The position numbers and the translations under genes were made by a program. The notes below the pieces were generated by a model. The model was not told the origin of the DNA and ran no database searches. It saw only the letters and a list, made by a program, of their open reading frames with translations. Source: Lingula anatina (taxonomy: Eukaryota; Brachiopoda; Lingulata; Lingulida; Lingulidae). From it: a stretch of 64,000 bases of DNA. The stretch covers positions 124,001-188,000 of the forward strand of contig NW_019775787.1 of NCBI RefSeq assembly GCF_001039355.2, read 5' to 3'. Positions 30,001-42,226 of the stretch are shown here, piece after piece (position 1 is the stretch's first letter; every line of letters starts with the position of its first letter).

Positions 30001-31565
30001 CACTGCAGGGTTTTTTCTACTTTTACTCCATTTTACAGCTTGAATCACTCTCAACTGTTTGGACCAATTGAAATGAGAAAAGTTACACTGACAGTGTCAT
30101 GTGGGCGGGCTCAGTTTAGATTACTGTCTTACATAATGGCAAGGTTATTAATCTGTCCAAAATGGTGCCAATATAGAAAGGTGCATCTACCTCAGTATTT
30201 TTCAAGTATGGTTAAAAAAAAAAAAGTGCCAGACTATATGTTTTGAGAGCAAGCATCAACGTTTTCTCCAGAATTTCCGGGAATTTTTGCCAGACCATGT
30301 GTTTGAATAAAGATATGCCATTAAGGTGAAACATTCCTTTTAGCAGCATTATTTCTTGCTACTTTGAAGCCAATTTTAGTTGAAAATTCCAAGAATATGC
30401 ATAAGTGCTATTTTATGCATTAAAATGTAACAATTGAATGAAGGACAATGCTAAGCAGTGAAATGGACAAAGAAATGTATACTGAATGTAGTTTTAAATA
30501 GCAAAATTGTGTCAACAACCTTTTAGTGTTGGCAACATATTAATTTGTGGCATGAATTTGATGAAAGCAAATGTATTGCACCAAAGCCTGTCAATAAACA
30601 ATATTGATTTAGTGTTTTCAACTATACTGGCTGTCAGAAAAAAGGGTCCAAAGAAAATTGTTTCATGTATCATGTGTGTATGTGTGTGATTATGATTGTG
30701 TTAGTGTAGTGTGTTCATCTCTTTCCGTTTGGCGAATGTATGTTTGTTTATCTATAAAATGCGCCCATTCTCATTTTCTGGCACATTTGCCCTCACAGGT
30801 GTGGTGCATACTGACTTGATTGGTTTGCTTTTTGTTATATACTGTATGTTATTTAAGAGTTAAGTTTCATTTTGTTATAAAGATAAGTATAATTTAGTTC
30901 TCTAGCTCATGATATTTAATCTCAAATGCTCTTCATTTCCTTTAATTAAGTCTAAGTTCATGTAATTTGTTGTGTTAGTTTCTTTATAATATCTAGACAT
31001 GCATGCTCTCACACGTGTGTCGCATACTTACACACCTGGTGAATAAACAATAAGTTTATTTCAAACTAACATTCTTCAGTCATTCACCAGCACAGTTACA
31101 ACTGTTACAATTATAATGTTGCTTATTTTGGCACCTCACTTCTCATTAGTGCACAGCAAAAAATCCTGTATTATTTATTGTACATATCCCCATTTCAGTT
31201 ATTCAATTTGGCAAATTTGTCCCTTGTTCATTATATGTACTCACCAGCACTGATTGTCATGGAAATGCTAAAAAATGTATTACATGCCCAAAATAAACAC
31301 TTTTCTTAGGATTAAAATTAGCAATAAAGTAGTTATTAATATAAAAAAATAAAATAAAATAAAATAATAATAATAATAAGTAAATGAAATAAGTCACCCA
31401 TGAATGAAATTCAATTTGGCTGGGATCTTTGGTTCATACCTCTATGCACTTCCATCTAAAGAAAGGTATTGCATTCATCAATTATCTTCATCTTAAAAGT
31501 ATTGGTTCTGCTTGCGAAAAATACTTGTCAGCAAGATTAGCTGTCAGTAAGATTAAACAGGGAGA
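27086..31565. other. Non-coding stretch after the orphan exon
   Basis: About 4.5 kb of AT-rich DNA with A-rich runs (near 28565-28620 and 28900) and a short AAT/AAAT repeat near 31345-31380. I see no coding exon or RNA gene. It may be intronic. Confidence 0.5.
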
Positions 31566-31570
31566 CTTAG

Positions 31571-31783
31571 ACTGCATTCCAACAGATTTTAGATTGATCT
31601 ATCCCCGTGGGGAGTCTCACTAGATTACTGTCAGCTTAGCTGGCTTAAATGCCTGTCCTGCCTACTAAAAGCTGTAAGGGGGTAATTAACTTCTGTGCGC
31701 ACTTGGCTGACAGCAGTTTAGCGCAAACCCCCAGGGAGTTAGGTCGGTCCAGATGGATCATTCTAAATCTGTGGGAATGCAGC
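31571..31783. mobile_element. Palindromic MITE, family 1, copy e
   Basis: 213 bp from ACTGCATTCCAACAG to GTGGGAATGCAGC, in the same orientation as copy d and the same length as copy c. Flanks are CTTAG (31566-31570) and CATAG (31784-31788), a one-mismatch target duplication. A second-family element starts immediately to its right. Confidence 0.88.
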
Positions 31784-31790
31784 CATAGAG

Positions 31791-32167
31791 GGCATTCAGA
31801 ACAAATTGATCCGCAGACTAAGAGATATCCACAGACTAAATATGGAGGACTCACTTAAAAGCAGCACCGACTAATCCCCTGATGGCATCCCCGCCTCCAC
31901 ACATGCCATTGCTGCAGGGACCTTGCTATTAAACCTCTGAGCCCAGTTTTAATCTGTTTAATGACACATGTGGAGGTGGGGAGTAAGGCCTCGACCGGTT
32001 GAATTGAGCAGAGATTTAATTACTGTTCCCCCTGCTGGGAGAACGCGTTGGGAGGCATGTGAGAGGCGGAGAGACCATTACAGGATTAAGCAGTCTTTCT
32101 TTCATGTAGGTCCACCATATTTAGGTCGTGGTCTAGCTAGCACTCGGCTATTCTCATTCTGAATGGC
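31791..32167. mobile_element. Palindromic MITE, family 2, copy a
   Basis: Starts GGCATTCAGAACAAATTGAT and ends TTCTCATTCTGAATGGC. The arms are imperfect mirror images: CTAAATATGGAGGACTCACT and CCCGCCTCCACACATGCC on the left, GAGGCGGAGAGACC and CCACCATATTTAGG on the right. It lacks the family-1 blocks. It lies directly between a family-1 element and a LINE remnant. Confidence 0.75.
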
Positions 32168-32187
32168 TTAAAAATAATTTTGCGAGT

Positions 32188-32340
32188 AGAAGGAGGGAGA
32201 AGATGAGGCAGGCAAAAAAGAGATGGGAGAAAAACATCACAGATTGGACCGGGTTGAATTTGAGCAGCATCCTTAGACAAGCATACAACAGATTGTCACA
32301 AAATCCTTATGTGGTGCCAACTCGTCAATATTTTAAATAG
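32188..32340 (+). pseudogene. C-terminal remnant of a LINE reverse-transcriptase ORF
   Basis: The frame to the TAG at 32338-32340 reads RRREKMRQAKKRWEKNITDW, then TGLNLSSILRQAYNRL and a short tail. The pattern of basic residues, then KRWE-NI--WTGL, is the known C-terminal end of many animal non-LTR retrotransposon polyproteins (often annotated as craniofacial-development-protein-2-like). The endonuclease and reverse transcriptase parts are absent, so it is a 5'-truncated dead copy. Confidence 0.65.
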
Positions 32341-32972
32341 GGTAGGATGTGGAATAAACATTAATTTTTGATTGTTTATCATTGATTTGACTTATTTTAA
32401 AGATTTTGAGCTTATTTAAGGAAATTATTTAGTCCAGCAAAAGAAAAAATGGGGTGCCAGTTTAGTCTGACTTATATGTAACTGTTTTTGCCTGATAGGA
32501 TATTCTTTTATTGGAGAAAAAAGTTAATCTGAATGTATGAGTTGGAACTAATAGTATCAGGAGTCACAAGGGAGTGATTTGTCAATGTCATTTTTTTTTC
32601 AGTCATTTGAGGCTGTTGAACTTCTATACTGTACATCCAGGGGACTTTAGGATAAAAAGGCAATATCCAAAACATATTTAAATAAGCCATGGATAGAATG
32701 TGATTAATAATTTAATCAAACTTTCTGTCATTTGATGTGGTTGATAAAATATGTAACAGGTACATCAAATGTCCAATATTTTAGTTTAAAACTGGTATTG
32801 TCCACACTGATGAATTGTTTTTATTGATCATACACTTAGTGTAGATGAAAGTGCAGCATTCAGGTACATGTAGAGGAGGTCACTGACAGACTTGTCATAA
32901 TTGAACAATCATGTTACAGTGGCCACTGTAGATGAATGAACCCAAAATGTTCAAAATAGGATATTATTATTT

Positions 32973-33208
32973 GGACTGGGTTCCCATGCTTAGATCGATC
33001 CATCTGGATCAGTCTAACTCCCTGGGGAGTCTCACTAAATTGCTATCAACGTTACCGGCTTAAAGGTCTGTCACGCCTACCAAATCAGTTAGGGTAAAGA
33101 TAATTACCCCCTAACAGCTTTACTAGGCATGACAGCCGGTTAAGTTGATAGCAATTTAGTGAGACTCCCCAGGGAGATAGATCGATCCAAATATTTGTGG
33201 GAATGGTC
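32973..33208. mobile_element. Palindromic MITE, family 1, copy f
   Basis: Starts GGACTGGGTTCCCATG and ends GTGGGAATGGTC. It is strongly palindromic: GAGTCTCACTAAATTGCTAT on the left is mirrored by ATAGCAATTTAGTGAGACTC on the right, exactly complementary over that block. The centre has AATTACCCCCTAACAGC. Confidence 0.88.
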
Positions 33209-33802
33209 AATATGATACCTCTTGTATGTAGCTCTCTCTCTCTGGTCAGTAACAATGCCCTTTTCTGAATAGTATGACTGTGTTTTACTTTCATCATTCA
33301 CTTTGCTTTACCATTCATTATTGAGTACCCTCTTTTCAATCAAAAAAGATAAATAAATAAATAAAAGGTCAAAGGAAGTATCCAGGTGTATTTATGAGTT
33401 CTCGTGGAAAATAGACTTTATTATTAGAATAATATCTATATCAAAAGGTAAGCTAGAGTAATTACATTAAACTAGTAATTTAAGCTACAGAGTAAGGGAT
33501 TCACCCACCAAAATGAATGAGATTTTGTTAAGTATGGCGGACACCACAGTTTTTTCCCCCAGAGAATTTGCCAAACATTTCATTTCTTTCACGTGGCCAA
33601 CTTAGGTTCCAGTGCAGCAAAGCATTCCCTGTAGCTGACTGTTAATCAGTATTGATATTTTATATTAATTTATGTATTCCGGCCAAAGATGTCACATGTG
33701 CCTATAGCACCCCCGTCAACATAATGTGAAGTAATTGATTATTTCTGTCCATATCCACACTCTTGATTTGTTGCGTATTAATCCCGTCATTGGTTGTTGC
33801 AG

Positions 33803-33953
33803 AAACGTGGGGGAAATTTGCCCGTCATCCGGCTGTTGCTGATCTGACCCGCTCCAGCACTAAAACTGTGGTGGTGATGGTGACGCCATTGTCAAAGAAT
33901 ATGGACACCAGAATTAAGAACAGAAAGGTTGCTGTTTGAGGAGAAATTATCAG
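33803..33953 (+). other. Candidate exon, possibly untranslated or terminal
   Basis: A block preceded by TTGGTTGTTGCAG and followed by CAG/GTAGGG. It is less AT-rich than its surroundings, with GTGGTGGTGATGGTGACGCC inside. One frame is open for about 43 codons (TWGKFARHPAVADLTRSS and on) to a TGA within the block. It could be a 5' UTR exon of the downstream TRPC gene or a last exon of the orphan gene. No homology was recognised. Confidence 0.25.
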
Positions 33954-34109
33954 GTAGGGAATTAATGGTTAATATGTGTTATTCCATAGCTGGAATAATT
34001 TTTCATTCATGCACTAGTAGATAGGTTGACTGCCTTCTATGGATATCACAGGAAGGTGGTACACACTGTAGAATGTTATCATCCTGTGTACAGTATACTG
34101 ACGGTGAAT

Positions 34110-34134
34110 AATATATATATATATATATATATAT
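34110..34134. repeat. (TA)n microsatellite
   Basis: Twelve uninterrupted TA units. Confidence 0.97.
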
Positions 34135-34346
34135 GTGGTTTACTAGGATCATATATGGGCTCTGGTCCCATATCACAAAGTACATGTTTCTACAGTTGTA
34201 TAACTAGGAATCTTAGCCAGTTATGTTGTATTGTGTGGCATGCCCCCTCACAAAGCAACATGAACAACATCATGGATAACAAAGTTTTCCCTGACTTTAC
34301 CCAGGTACTTTAAGTTACGAGGGGGTGTGTCAGACATTTAAGCTGA

Positions 34347-34721
34347 TTACATTGACTGGGCCTTATTGCTAGTACAATAACTTCTATTCTGAACACAGCC
34401 ATAGCCAGCTATGTTGTGTTTCAACAAAATCTCCATGCATAGAGAATCATAACCTTTTTGTTTGGTCTTATATACTATAGTTTCTTCTACCTCACCATGC
34501 CAGTTGTCTCGGTGTAGCAGGCTTTTTAAAGCACACTGATTCAATTTTTTTCTCCAAGAATTTTTTCCCTTAGAAATTTTTTTCTCTACTGTAATTACTA
34601 TCCATTTGGTAAATTTAAGCTGTGGACCAGTTAGAACTGGGATTTTTAATTCATTTTGAATGGGCCTTAATTGTGCTTCAGACTTCTTTAAACCAGGTGT
34701 AACAACAAGTCTTGGTGCCAT
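34347..34721 (-). CDS. Unassigned 124-codon open frame
   Basis: Starts MAPRLVVTPGLKKSEAQLRP and is Lys-rich, with no membrane segment or recognised motif. Its length is unusual for such AT-rich DNA, but no splice context or homology supports it. It may be chance or a repeat-derived fragment. Low confidence. Confidence 0.15.
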   Translation of the reverse strand: MAPRLVVTPGLKKSEAQLRPIQNELKIPVLTGPQLKFTKWIVITVEKKISKGKNSWRKKLNQCALKSLLHRDNWHGEVEETIVYKTKQKGYDSLCMEILLKHNIAGYGCVQNRSYCTSNKAQSM

Positions 34722-34837
34722 ACTTTCTCAAGTAATTATAGCTTCTAACCACTGGGAGACAATCTAATCTCTTGTTTAACTAACCAACTGTTGTGGTCTA
34801 ATTAGGCTTCATGCTGTTCCCAGTAGGTTGGTTGGTT

Positions 34838-35049
34838 GGACTGCATTCCCAACCAGTTGATCCTCGGATTAACTAGTCCGCAGATCAAATATGGTATGCA
34901 CTTGAAAATGGATCCTTGCCTCCTACGCTTGCCGTCCCAGCACGGGCAGAGCAATTAAATAAAGAGCAAATAAGTAAATCTTGGTGTGCTGGCATATTTG
35001 ATCCTCAGACTAGTTAGTCCACGGATCAACTGGTTGTATATGTGGCCTA
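34838..35049. mobile_element. Palindromic MITE, family 2, copy b
   Basis: GGACTGCATTCCCAACCAGT at the left and CAACTGGTTGTATATGTGGCC at the right; CAGTTGATCCTCGGATTAAC is mirrored by GTTAGTCCACGGATCAACTG. Its outer end resembles family 1 (GGACTGCATTCCCA), while the inner blocks (AGTCCGCAGATCAAATATGG) are family 2. This links the two families. Confidence 0.75.
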
Positions 35050-35873
35050 ACATTGTATGAGCAGTTACAGTTAGAATGTATGTGCCTCTAGATTAGAATG
35101 CAGTGAAGTTGCCAACTTATTTCAATAGACTTTTTCAATTTCAGGCTTTATTTTTTATCCATACTCTTTACATACTTGCTAAGCCAGATTTATACTGTAG
35201 ATGAATGCAGTAGCTCTTAACGATGCCATCTTTAAAAGCACTTGGACTTTTATCGGATCACAGGACCAGTAGTCATAATCCAGGATAAAAAGAGCTGTAC
35301 TAAGGCTAGACAATGTATTAATGACTCTGAATCATCTTTAATTCATAAGCCTTTCAGGGGTTGCTATTATTTTTCTTTAGCAGTTCACTTTATCGTTCTA
35401 GTCGTGGAGCTAATCAACGTCTTTTTATGTGTTTCTGTGTTTATTTCTACAGTAATTACTCATGTGTTTCAAACATTTCATTTATTTAGTTTTCAAGACT
35501 TCACATTTCAGTTGACTCATATAAACGCACTCTAGGCTCTGAGTGAAACTTGTTTCCTAGAACTTTTGAACAATCTTTTTCATATATTTCTAAGAAAACA
35601 TTATCCTAAAATATGTAATTTCTTTTTTGATTTTAGGAGTAAAAACAGTATCGTGTGATTTCTCTGTGGTTGGTCTACAAGCGCTTCTACCATGGTGTTG
35701 TCGTATATACATGTAAGAGCTAGTGTTCTGTTTCTTTGAATTCCTGTAACCTAAATGCACATCACAAAATTGATTGAATGACTTAAAACTTGCTATTTTG
35801 ATGGATTTCATAATCTTTTACACAACTTTAACTTTATTTCTCTTATTATAACAGATTTATGTGCCTTTGATAA

Positions 35874-35912
<39 letters not shown>

Positions 35913-38900
35913 ACAAACTATTCTGCAATCTTTCATTTTTCAATTCTTATCTATTTGTTGCCTTTCTTTAAATTGCTATGGATTTATGATAATTTGATGA
36001 ATTGGACAAAACTGACAATTTCCTTATTTTTATTAGAATTCATGTTTTTTTTTTTTTTTTTTCTACAAAACTGAATGTCAGTCTGAAATAATATTTAGTT
36101 GCCTTTCCAGATTATTGGTACTTTAAAATTACCAATGATTTGCCATTAATAGTATTGCACTTTAATGAAGGATTATTGGCTAAATTATTTACATTCTCAG
36201 TAGGAGTTAAAGTTTATTGACATAAACATGATGATATCTGTCAGAGTTCAAAAGTAATAATAGATCACTTTTTACATACAGATCCCTATCCAGTCAATTT
36301 TCAGGAGTTGCAAAGGAGAGTGGCTTGGTGTGAAAAATGGCTGATTTTCAAAATTAAGTCAATAAATGAAATAAATTTTAAGACTATTTAAGAAAGCTAA
36401 TGAATGACTTAACTGAATTCAATTAAAACAAGATTGTTCAAATGTAGTTGATGAAGAAAACCTTGATAATGAAAAATCCCCCTTCCCCAAAAAATAATTG
36501 TGCCAAATCTGTAATTATGAGGAGATTGAAGTAACTGTTATAATTCTAATCCAAGTAAATTGTTCTTCTTAGTTCTTGAAGATAACTTTACATAACCTGT
36601 AAAACCTTTGATGATGGGGATGATAACAGTAGAATTTTGAACATTGTAGTGAATTGCGTTAGTTGTGCTATGAAGATTCAGTGACTGTTGCCCATTGCAT
36701 TTGTTGAATTGTGAAGATTGTTGTAGCTGTATGTAATGCAGCAGCTGTTCTAAGTGCCATAGTTTTACAACACATGTTGCAGGGCATTTATGATGTCACT
36801 CTGGCATGATTTTTATTAGTGACAGGATTAATTTTTACTAGAAAAATTAAAAATAGGCCCGTCAATCAAACCTTTGTTAATTTTCTGGGTAGAATAACGT
36901 TACCAGTGTGTGCATTGTGCTAGTAGTGTTTGTACGTTGCAGCAGTTGTACTTAAGGACTGATAAATGAGGTGACAATAATCTGTAAATCTTTGTAAAAG
37001 GTGGTTCCTTGCCTTGTATACCATGATAAAACAGTAAAACCAGTATTAGGGTGTAGTAGTACATGATGATAATACTGATATGTGACTGAGATTGCCAAGT
37101 ACATTAAACAATGCCAAAATGCATTCCGCCTAAACTTAATTTTTCTCGATGAAAAATTAATTTTCTCCTAGGCATGAATCGCTGATAATCAGAATCCTTA
37201 TGCAGTTCATTGATCTTAGTTTCAGATCAAAACCTCACAATAATAATGATGATATATTTCTTGAGTGGAAAAGACTGAAATGATCAAAGCATGACGAAAT
37301 TGACTTGTTTGATGATCAATTTTGACATGTATTAATACCATGTCCTGCAGTACTTTTAATCTCTTTGAAAGACTGGATTGATTATAGCATATACTACCAC
37401 TTGATGAATAAAATAGCAATTTATACTGCATTCACTGCAGTTAACTTCGTAAAGCTTGCTCTTAGGTGATATGTAGCTGGCACTTTTGTCTATGCATGCT
37501 TTCATAGAATTATTGTCCCAATCAGCTATTTGTGATTGAATTTGTCATGTGTGATAGGTGTGTAATAAACCTGCACATTGCTTACCTATTGTTTTTACAC
37601 CTTTGTGTATTGGGTAATGTGGTTTGACTTAATTGCACCAAAGGTAGTCTCGAGTCGTGACAAGCTGCGGAAAGTATTGATTTATAAACCTGATGTGATG
37701 AGGAAAACTGTAGACTCTTCCTTGTGTCGTCAATTCTATAGAGACGGACAGTCCCAACCTCTCAGAGGCGCCTTGCATAGTTTTGTTTTGGGTAAGTGTC
37801 TTAAAAATCCTGAACAAGGGGCCAGTGAAATAGGATAAGTTTGTGTCACATGATAAAGGTCATGTAGATATATTTGAGCACATTATTTTTGATTAAAAGA
37901 AATGATATAGGGGCCAAATTCTTAGTACCCAGTAGTATATCTTTTGTTTTAGGCTTATATAAAAATTGATGTTTTGGTATTAAATTGCAAAGAAATGTCA
38001 CCATAGATTCTATGTCATGTATTTTTAAAAATCCTAATTCAAGTGAGTTTCAATTAAGTACTTATTTTAATTTTATGCAAGAAACATTATGTATGGTGAA
38101 CATGTCACTGTATAACATGGTTAAACCTAATCAGAGATTTATTGTACAGCATCCTTGAAAGTGAGTTATTTGTGCGTCAGACTTGTAGTCATTAAAGCCA
38201 GACATACTTTGTTTAATGAACAGTTAATGTGGGATGGAAGTCTTCTTCTCTTCCTGTTTTTTTCTTTTTGTTCAGTTTGATTTTCTTTACCTGATTGGAA
38301 GCCATTGGTTATTGTGTAGGTAGGTTTAGAGGCAATTTACAATACTGAACTTTCTTTTACATTTTTTCTTACAAATGCTAATGGTGTCTGTCTGTTTTAA
38401 TTGTTTTTGGTGAGATAAAAATTATTAACTATCCTCATTGTATTTTCAAATTGAAAAAAAATATATTATCTCGCTTTCCAGTTTTATACAAAATACTCTT
38501 GTATGCTGTTATATTGAAATACACCTTGAAAAACCGTTTTTGGGTAAAGAGTTTAGATGGTATTTTTATAGAGCAAAGAGGACTTTATCTACATCTGTTT
38601 TTGATATATTTTTGAAGAAAAAAAGTATATTTTGTGTTTAGGCACTTTTTCATAGACTGAAGATCTTAGAAAAAAGAGTTTTTTTAAAAATGATCTTAAA
38701 TGTTTGAAAATAATAATGGTTGATAAAGAACGCTTCCTCTTGTCTGAGACAAGTGAAATTGCATGGTTTCTCCATCTGTAAAAATATCCCTTAGTAGGAA
38801 CTGCCAATTGTTGTGTAATCAATGAACTTATTGACTCCAAAACCGGTTCCCAATCTGTTTTCCATGCACAGAATCTCTGTGATAGGTAAGAACTTTGTAT

Positions 38901-40668
38901 TGATCATCCATCTTCCCTTAATGCAATACACCTTGTAGGTCTTCATGAGAATTGATTGTGTGAAAGGTGGTGACTATTGTCACAGATTATTGGCAAATGT
39001 CAATATGCCCGACACCTGTCATTTCATGCAAAACACTGAGCGCTGGAAGGTGATTCATTTACAGAGCTTAATGAAAGTCTGAAGCTATGTTCACAGTTGG
39101 GCTAACTTGTATCGGCACTTGTGTTTACCAGATTGCTAAGTTATTTATGGAATATTGAAGGTACAGAAAATGCCTCTCGGATGCTCCACTGATTTTCCAT
39201 TGCTGAACTGCCATTTTTCTTATAAAATTAAATGTGAAACATGAAAGACTAGTAGAATAAATCAGACCTTATAATGCTGATATATTTATGAAGTTCAATT
39301 TAATTTGTGTCTTCATAGAATTAGATTTTTTAAATTTAATTTTTCAAAAACAAGTTATGTGCAAGCAATGTTTGATAATAGATACTCAGTGCTTAAAGCT
39401 CTCAATACATTGTGTTTTTATTAGTTAACAGGACCTTTGTGTCCTTTGAATAAATTGCTTTTTTTTAATGATTAATTTTTTAATTTAGGCATTATATAAT
39501 AATAGGTTAACTTATGATTACTTGTAACTTTTTTATATTGATTTAATAGACATTGAGAACAAAAATGTCATTGTCAACCTTTACCTTTGTTGTTGTTGTT
39601 GTTGTTTGTTTTGTCAGCATTTCCTTCCACTGTCTTAGCCTAACCAATTGAAAACAATGTAATAAGAAGTTACAAAAAAAATTCAACATATCCAGCAGCA
39701 TATAACGTAAGTGCATTAGCAGGATGATATAAAAAATAGCCTGTTTACCACTCATATTTTTTCTAATTTATTAGTTATCTGCCCTTGGGATGCCTGTTAG
39801 AAATTATCCAATCATTGAAACCAAAAACAATCTCCAAGCAAATTTTTGATTCTATTCTGAAAAAAGAAGCAGATAGACATATTTGCCTGTGTCGTTAGGA
39901 TGTATATCTTGTAGCTGCAGGCAGCAGAAAACTCATAACTTGGAGAGTTGTAATAGGAATGGCTTTCCAGAAAATCGTTCATCTGACCTTTCCTTTTGTG
40001 CGTGTCTAGGAGGAGATAGCTTTGTGTGTATTGTTTCAAGATAATGGGTAGGTAGGTATAGGTTGCATGTTACATACAGAGTGTGATGCCTATAGGGGAG
40101 GTGACGGGAGGAACGTGAAATGGTATTTATGACAGACAATTGCAAATTTGTTGTGCTTCTTAATGTATCTGAAGTCATAGGTTTTAAAGTATTTTTTTTT
40201 TTGTTTGTTTGTGCAAGTTCATTCCATTACAAAGATTTGGTAATTTTTTTTTTTTTTTTTGAAATATTACTGGAAATGGATATACATTATTAATTCAAAA
40301 TGGATGCTTTTTTTTCAAAATTGGAAAGCTTGGAAACTGTCTTGTTGTTTTAATACTTTAAGGATGTTTCTGGCACTGGCAAAACAGCAGACAGCAAGTT
40401 GTGTGGTGTAAAAGAAAGTGGAGAAAATGCACTGTGTATTGTCACTAAAAGAAGTTCTTTTGTGGAACGTAAATTAAGGTATAATGTCTAAAACAAAAGC
40501 TGTTGCTCATTAGCAGACGTAAACAAGAAGATGCATTTTTCTATCTAAAAAAATAGGTACAAAAATATGAACCTGATTTTCTCAAAATTAGGACAGGTGG
40601 GGCTCATTTAAATGACTTTTAAATTTCCTATGGGCTGATAGTAGAATTCTATCTGCTGGGAATGCCCT
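35050..40668. other. Non-coding stretch
   Basis: About 5.6 kb with no convincing gene. One block (about 37640-37796) is less AT-rich and ends at a good GGTAAGTG donor; its open frame reads VVSSRDKLRKVLIYKPDVMR and on, but the acceptor is weak and I recognise no protein. A TTG repeat lies near 39586. It is possibly intronic to the TRPC gene. Confidence 0.45.
35874..35910. repeat. (TA)n microsatellite
   Basis: About eighteen TA units. Confidence 0.97.
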
Positions 40669-40673
40669 CTTAG

Positions 40674-40875
40674 GATGCATTCACAATGCATTGAAATATC
40701 TTATTAGATAGTTGGAACTAATGCAGCAGGGAATCTTGCTGAATATATTCTAATTAAAAGATTAACATGCCTTCTGATATTAGAAACAAGAGGTGTGTTA
40801 ATCTGTTAATCTGATTGTATTCTCGGAGAGTCCCTGCAGAATTACTTAGTACAATTGCTTTATTGTGAACACGCC
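40674..40875. mobile_element. Diverged palindromic MITE with perfect CTTAG target duplication
   Basis: 202 bp flanked by CTTAG at 40669-40673 and 40876-40880. Starts GATGCATTCACAATGC and ends GCTTTATTGTGAACACGCC; TTCACAAT and ATTGTGAA are inverted. The arms share AATCTTGCTGAAT- and GAGAGTCCCTGCAGAATTAC-type blocks in mirror arrangement. The ends resemble family 1 (GxxTGCATTC), but the interior has drifted or is a separate subfamily. Confidence 0.8.
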
Positions 40876-41970
40876 CTTAGAAAACAATGCAAAAGTGTCA
40901 AAAGACTGCAATGTGAAAAAAAAGAAAACAAGTAAAAGTATTTGTGGATAAGTTCTGTCCGCTTTTAATCATTGCTGTGCCATACTTACTTACTTGGTAT
41001 TATTTTTGATCCCACTTTTCTCCAAACCCCTCCTTGTTTTAACACTTTGGGGTATCTCACGATTACCAGTTCCTGAGGAAAAATCAATGGCTCTTCACTT
41101 TGTTTTATCAATAGCAAATTGAAATTATTTGATCTCCGTCAACTTATTATTAGTATTACCCTGTTATCTTGCTAGACAAAATGTTTTATATCAATTTGTA
41201 AATTCTGAAAAACTCCGACAGTACTGATATGTAGCTCTGTCATGTCATGTCCAGAAGAAAAGTATGGTACTTACTAGATCTTTCCAATGGGGGGATTTTA
41301 CAGATATTTTATTTTTTTAAGTCATAATTTCTTTAAATTAGAACTTTCCTACTGAGTGACAACTACAAATTAAAAAGGCTACTCTATAGTTCTACTTTAT
41401 ACAGTAAAAGCATCACTTGTGCTATACAGAAATATAATTTTTGTGATAATAAGATAATGCATCTGAACACTTGATAATTTTTGCCCATTGAAAAGATTGA
41501 GTAATTACCCTAAGCCACACAAGGTATTATAGAAAGTTTTCACGTGTAACATCTTGTGCTGCAGCCTGGTCTGATTGACAGGCAGAAAGGGGACGAGTTG
41601 TTGCCAAATTGCATACAACCTTCTGGATAATAGTACTAAATTAGAATTCCTGATAAATATTTCATTTATGTTATGTTTTGATCTCTAAATATTTCAGTGT
41701 TAGTAAGCAGGCAAATAACAAAACAAGAAATGGTTGCAGAAATTGTCCTTCAGTTACAGATCCTAGCTTATCTGCTAATTTAAACTGTAGACAATGTCTA
41801 AATTGGCAAAATTGGAAGTTCAAAACAGGTAACAAGGGTAACAGTGCTGGTCTTCCTGGGTTGTTCCAACTAACTCAGCGGGGACATTTTCTGAATGCAA
41901 TCTGATTAACACTACTAGCATTGAGTAGGATACAGAAAAATGTTGATTACTTGAGTATGTTGGAAACTAG

Positions 41971-42226
41971 GACTGGGTTCCCATCCCTAGATCGCTCTAA
42001 CAGGATCGGTACACCTCGACAGGGTTTCTCGCTAAATTGCTTTCAGTTTAAGTGGCTAAGATGTCTGGCGCGCCTGCTAAAGCCACTAAACAACAGTTAA
42101 TTATCCCCTATCAGCTTTAGTAGACATAACAGACATCTAAGCCATTTAAGTTAATTGCAATTAATGTAGAATCCCCTTGGAGATAGTTCGATCCAAAGTT
42201 AGTACAATAGTCTCTTGGAATGGTCT
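41971..42226. mobile_element. Palindromic MITE, family 1, copy g
   Basis: Starts GACTGGGTTCCCAT and ends CTTGGAATGGTCT, with CTAG on both sides (41967-41970 and 42227-42230). Internal blocks are TCTCGCTAAATTGCTTTCAG and TATCAGCTTTAGTAGACATA. It closely resembles copies b and f. Confidence 0.87.

Noticed and set aside
31645-31858. 69-codon frames on both strands near 31.7 kb
   Set aside because: Both are produced by the palindromic MITE and read across its end into the neighbouring element.
35242-35535. 97-codon plus-strand frame with a Phe/Val-rich segment
   Set aside because: The hydrophobic stretch reflects T-rich DNA; there is no splice context or family resemblance.
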